Source: an uncultured Prevotellaceae bacterium
GTDB taxonomy: Bacteria; Bacteroidota; Bacteroidia; Bacteroidales; Bacteroidaceae
Assembly (NCBI GenBank): GCA_902776935.1
Contig: CACYRS010000001.1
Location: forward strand, 1 to 64,000
Reading direction: 5' to 3'
Length of the DNA stretch: 64,000 nt
The translations under genes and the position numbers were made by a program. This document shows, one piece after another, positions 61,182 to 64,000 of this stretch (the first letter of the stretch is position 1; each line of letters begins with the position of its first letter). The notes beneath the pieces are model-generated. The model searched no databases, was not told where the DNA came from, and worked only from the letters and a program-made list of their open reading frames with translations.

Positions 61182-61571
61182 CCCTAACATAAATCTCGCG
61201 GAAGCCCTGTGTTAATCGGACTTCCGCGATTTTTATACCCTAACTTAACCCTAACAAATCTCTCACGTTACCCTAACATTAGTCAACTTGTGTCGTGTTT
61301 TTTCCAAACCTATTGAAAAGCCCGAATTTGTTACTATACTAAGAAAAACTATTTTCCTAACTAGGCCGCAAAAATTCCCTCACTGGGAAGAAAAAAGGGT
61401 CATTTAAAGGTTGTGAATATTGTTAGATAATTTCAAAGCGCCATAAGATAAAGCGCAATATATTGGTGAGAGTTTACGTTAGTGTTATGTGAGGGATATG
61501 TTAGGGTTAAAAGCATACCCTAACATTATTAACTCGCTTATTATTAATCATTTACATTAAAAATGTTAGGG
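61182..61571. repeat. Scattered CCCTAAC/GTTAGGG heptamers
   Basis: CCCTAAC occurs at 61182, 61238, 61249, 61271 and 61518, and GTTAGGG at 61500 and 61565. ATGTTAGGGT (61498-61507) and ACCCTAACAT (61517-61526) form a perfect 10-bp hairpin. The 824-bp gap between metG and the cytidylyltransferase gene (61162-61985) contains these repeats, a terminator and a 22-bp unit, but no gene I can support. Confidence 0.75.
61196..61234 (+). terminator. metG intrinsic terminator
   Basis: TCGCGGAAG (61196-61204) pairs with CTTCCGCGA (61221-61229) over a 16-nt loop, followed by TTTTT (61230-61234). Confidence 0.85.
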
Positions 61572-61769
61572 TTAGCCACTTTTTCGCGAATAAACGTATC
61601 TTATTCATCGGCTAACGCCACTTATTCTCTAACAAGCCAATCGGCATTCTTAAGGTCATCGAGCAGTAATCTCAAGACAACGAAGCAGTAAGCATTCTAC
61701 CCATTTGCTTACAGCTCTCCTATACCGTAATCTCTACCAAGATAGTATTACACTAGAAGCTCTCTACTA

Positions 61770-61791
61770 TTAGGGTAAAGGCCCTTTAGTA
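61770..61791 (+). repeat. 22-bp TTAGGGTAAA unit, matching the copies after the propeller regulator
   Basis: TTAGGGTAAAGGCCCTTTAG and two more bases correspond to the unit repeated at 4776 and 4798. AGGG and CCCT can pair. The preceding 22 bp (61748-61769) look like a degenerate copy. Confidence 0.65.
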
Positions 61792-61935
61792 TCACACTAT
61801 CTTTCGGCACTATGTGTTGCCGACGTTACCAATCTCACTATAGCTCATTACTTTGTAGAAAGGATAAAAAACAGACATCTTCTTTTCAATCAGTAATAAA
61901 TTTGCTGCAAAAAAACTAAAAATTATATAGAAATG

Positions 61936-61966
61936 CTTGATTTTAATAATTATTATTGTAACTTTG
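61936..61966 (+). promoter_or_regulatory. Promoter of the surface-polysaccharide genes
   Basis: TAACTTTG (61959-61966) with CTTG (61936-61939) 19 bp upstream. The ATG at 61986 is 19 nt after the box. The surrounding 100 bp are very AT-rich. Confidence 0.55.
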
Positions 61967-61985
61967 CAAGAAAAAGATAACGGTA

Positions 61986-62702
61986 ATGAATTACGCTCTA
62001 ATTATCGCCGGAGGCTCTGGTAACAGGATGGGGCAAGACATCCCCAAACAATTCATGCATGTAGACAACAGCCCTGTGATTATTCACACAATGAAAGCAT
62101 TTCAGCAACATCCTGATATCAATGGAATTGCAGTTGTATGCTTAGCAGGCTGGGAAACAGTATTGCAATCATATGCTAATCAATTCTCTATAGACAAATT
62201 AAAGTGGATATTTCCTGGAGGATCGAATGGCCAGGAGTCTATTCATAATGGTATTTATGGTCTGAAGGAAGCTGGATGCAAAAATGATGATTTGATATTG
62301 ATTCACGATGCTGTACGACCATTACTTTCGCAAGAAATTATATCATCTAACATTGCCGTATGCAAAAAATATGGATACGCAATAACTGGAATTAAGTGCC
62401 GTGAGGCTATTTTAGAGAGCGAAGATGGTTTTTCTACCACCACAAGTATTCCTCGCGATAAATTGATACGTACACAGACTCCACAGACTTTCAGGTTAGG
62501 CAATATTATTGCAGCTCACGAGAAAGCCAAAGAGCGAGGTATTGTTAACTCTGTAGCATCTTGTACCCTATTAGCAGAGTTAGGCGATATAGAAATGCAT
62601 ATTGTTCCTGGCTCTGAAAAAAACATCAAGATTACAACCATAGAGGACCTGGAAATACTAAAAGCACTTATGAATGTAAAAGCAGAAACATGGCTGAAGT
62701 AA
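61986..62702 (+). CDS. IspD/TarI-type CTP-dependent cytidylyltransferase
   Basis: The 238-residue protein has the nucleotidyltransferase opening ALIIAGGSGNRMGQDIPKQF (about residues 4-23), LIHDAVRPLLS (about 104-114), RTQTPQTFR (about 161-169) and TTIEDLEI near the C-terminus. IspD makes CDP-methylerythritol for isoprenoids; the related TarI and Bcs1 make CDP-ribitol for teichoic acids or capsules. The adjacent epimerase and LicD genes, and lower GC than upstream genes, favour a TarI-like role in a surface polysaccharide. Its last 13 bp overlap the epimerase start. Confidence 0.87.
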   Translation: MNYALIIAGGSGNRMGQDIPKQFMHVDNSPVIIHTMKAFQQHPDINGIAVVCLAGWETVLQSYANQFSIDKLKWIFPGGSNGQESIHNGIYGLKEAGCKNDDLILIHDAVRPLLSQEIISSNIAVCKKYGYAITGIKCREAILESEDGFSTTTSIPRDKLIRTQTPQTFRLGNIIAAHEKAKERGIVNSVASCTLLAELGDIEMHIVPGSEKNIKITTIEDLEILKALMNVKAETWLK

Positions 62703-63712
62703 ATCCATATTTTCAGGATATCGAGAATGCTTTGTCAAAACAAGACTTGAGCCTTCTCAAAGGGTGTCGTATATTAGTAGCAGGAGCAACTGGGCTCATT
62801 GGCGGCTGCTTAATTGATATGCTTATGTATAAGGGGGCTGATTGGGAAGTCTATGCTTATGGCAGAAATGAAGAACGAGCCAGAAAACGTTTTGCCAACT
62901 ATTGGAATCATCCTTCTTTTCATTTTATTAAAGGCGACATAACTACCTCAATAGACACAGATATATGCTTTGATTATATTATTAATGCAGCAAGTAATGC
63001 CAGTCCTAATTTCTTTAATGAGAAACCTGTAGAAGTTATTAAATCCAATATTATAGGAACCCAGAATTTAGTTGAATATGGACTATCTCATAATATGAAA
63101 CGGATGCTCTTTGTTTCTTCTGGAGAAATTTATGGGGAAGGAGATTGGAAGAAGTTTATCGAGACAGATAGCGGATATATTGATTGTGCAACACCAAGGG
63201 CTTGTTACCCATCTTCAAAACGTGCAGCAGAAACACTTTGCGTTTCGTATATTAAAGAGTATGGAGCAGATATAGTAATTGCAAGGCCTTGTCATACCTA
63301 TGGTCCATACTTTACTGAAAGTGACAATCGAGTGTATGCACAATTTATTCGTAGTTTATTAGCAAATCAAGACATAGTCTTAAAAAGCCCTGGCCAACAA
63401 TATCGTTCATGGCTTTATGTTGTTGATTGTGTATCTGCTTTGCTCACCATATTATTTAAAGGAGAAAAAGGGGAAGCTTATAATGTTGCTGATGATAATT
63501 CGAATATTACCATACTTCAGTTAGCAGAACTATTGGCTAAGTCAAGACATAAAAAGGTTATATTTGATATAGATAAAAAAACTGGAAATACGACACCTAT
63601 AAGCTGTGCAACATTTTCTACAGAAAAAATAAAATTATTAGGCTGGAACCCTCAGACATCTATTTATGATGGGTTAAGACATACATTTATTGCACAAAGC
63701 ACTTACGAATAG
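62690..63712 (+). CDS. NAD-dependent sugar epimerase/dehydratase (SDR)
   Basis: The 340-residue protein is an extended SDR: Rossmann loop VAGATGLIGGC (about 31-41), NAASNASP, and catalytic Ser-Tyr-Lys as VSSGEIYGEG (about residues 141-150) plus YPSSKRAAE (about 174-182). It should modify a nucleotide sugar, for example by epimerisation or dehydration; product unknown. The overlap with the cytidylyltransferase gene implies coupled translation. The stop overlaps that of the opposing LicD gene by 10 bp. Confidence 0.9.
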   Translation: MAEVNPYFQDIENALSKQDLSLLKGCRILVAGATGLIGGCLIDMLMYKGADWEVYAYGRNEERARKRFANYWNHPSFHFIKGDITTSIDTDICFDYIINAASNASPNFFNEKPVEVIKSNIIGTQNLVEYGLSHNMKRMLFVSSGEIYGEGDWKKFIETDSGYIDCATPRACYPSSKRAAETLCVSYIKEYGADIVIARPCHTYGPYFTESDNRVYAQFIRSLLANQDIVLKSPGQQYRSWLYVVDCVSALLTILFKGEKGEAYNVADDNSNITILQLAELLAKSRHKKVIFDIDKKTGNTTPISCATFSTEKIKLLGWNPQTSIYDGLRHTFIAQSTYE

Positions 63713-64000
63713 TTGTTTCTACAAATTATTCTGAATACTTCTTTATCAGGCAATCTTTCTTCAAAATTGAAGAATGCCTTTGTATGGTGACTAATACGTT
63801 TTTCTTCAGGTGGTAACTGCATATAATCTCCATAATACTGCCTGAGATAACTATCGTAGCCAGATGGGAGGTTAACCGTAAGACCTTCAAAAGAAAATTT
63901 GACTGTGTTTTCAAGCCATTTTCTGGGAAAAACTTCTTTGGGTCCATATGATCCACAATAAACTGCAACCAAATTGCTGTAATCAAAAGGAAACGATCTA
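63703..64000 (-). CDS. LicD-family phosphotransferase, partial (C-terminal end in window)
   Basis: Only the last 98 codons lie in the window; the frame is open to the edge (FPFDYSNLVAVYCGSYGPKE). LicD features are visible: VFPRKWLENTVKFSFEGL, VNLPSGYDSYLRQYYGDYM and LPPEEKRISHHTKAFF. LicD proteins transfer phosphocholine or related phospho-alditols onto surface glycans. It faces the cytidylyltransferase-epimerase pair, overlapping the epimerase end by 10 bp. The in-window TTG at 63972 is not a believable start because homology-like sequence continues upstream of it. Confidence 0.87.
   Translation of the reverse strand, partial: RSFPFDYSNLVAVYCGSYGPKEVFPRKWLENTVKFSFEGLTVNLPSGYDSYLRQYYGDYMQLPPEEKRISHHTKAFFNFEERLPDKEVFRIICRNNYS

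Noticed and set aside
63726..63986. An alternative 86-residue minus-strand frame at the right edge
   Set aside because: The neighbouring frame carries the LicD motifs and remains open to the edge; this one is out of frame with them.

Overview
The window reads as chromosomal DNA of a Bacteroidales bacterium, most likely a Prevotella-type gut or rumen organism. The evidence is the SusC/SusD pairs, a sensor-regulator with a beta-propeller front end, DUF4421/DUF4861/DUF5107 genes, and promoters that follow the Bacteroidetes pattern TTTG-N19-21-TAnnTTTG. No species assignment is possible from the sequence alone.

Layout. 0.1-1.8 kb: an mgtC-DUF4421 pair. 1.8-23.4 kb: an arabinan-type polysaccharide utilisation locus. 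It has a membrane-bound regulator with a propeller and an AraC DNA-binding domain but no kinase. After it come two 14-bp direct repeats, 21 bp apart, directly upstream of a promoter lacking its -33 box, then a run of co-directional genes: a LamG-repeat lipoprotein, two SusC/SusD pairs, a small secreted protein and three GH43 enzymes. 23.5-30.7 kb: a PAP2-barrel protein, prmC-recX-comF, ribD, an RNase H-like gene and argS. 30.8-40 kb: a sodium/solute symporter, an AraC regulator divergent from a sugar porter, a DUF5107-TPR protein and a GH35 beta-galactosidase, probably a second sugar-use block.

40.0-43.0 kb is the accessory part: a non-coding ~550-bp element with 40-bp terminal inverted repeats and opposed arrays of 11-bp iterons, a DUF4143 AAA ATPase, and a second such gene reduced by an internal deletion. 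43.0-51.9 kb is mostly housekeeping: pyrE, an SRPBCC protein, argH, tRNA-Leu, lipoproteins, a ComM-like ATPase, a Fur regulator and a HAD hydrolase. 51.9-57.2 kb is a tightly overlapping four-gene operon for uronate-containing glycans (GH105, heparinase II/III-like, DUF4861, DUF2264). 57.3-59 kb holds a polysaccharide deacetylase and a GT2, followed by metG. The end of the window (62-64 kb) opens a surface-polysaccharide locus with an IspD/TarI-type cytidylyltransferase, a sugar epimerase and a partial LicD gene.

The main leads are: (1) the kinase-less regulator with its candidate operator; (2) the iteron/inverted-repeat element at 40.1-40.7 kb; (3) AT-rich repeats that form perfect 20- and 25-bp inverted repeats between the leader and the signal-peptide codons of two genes; (4) a 63-bp palindrome inserted in frame in prmC; (5) at least five genes whose start codon lies only 4-8 nt after the -7 box, suggesting leaderless mRNAs. 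All calls come from reading the sequence; no database search was run.
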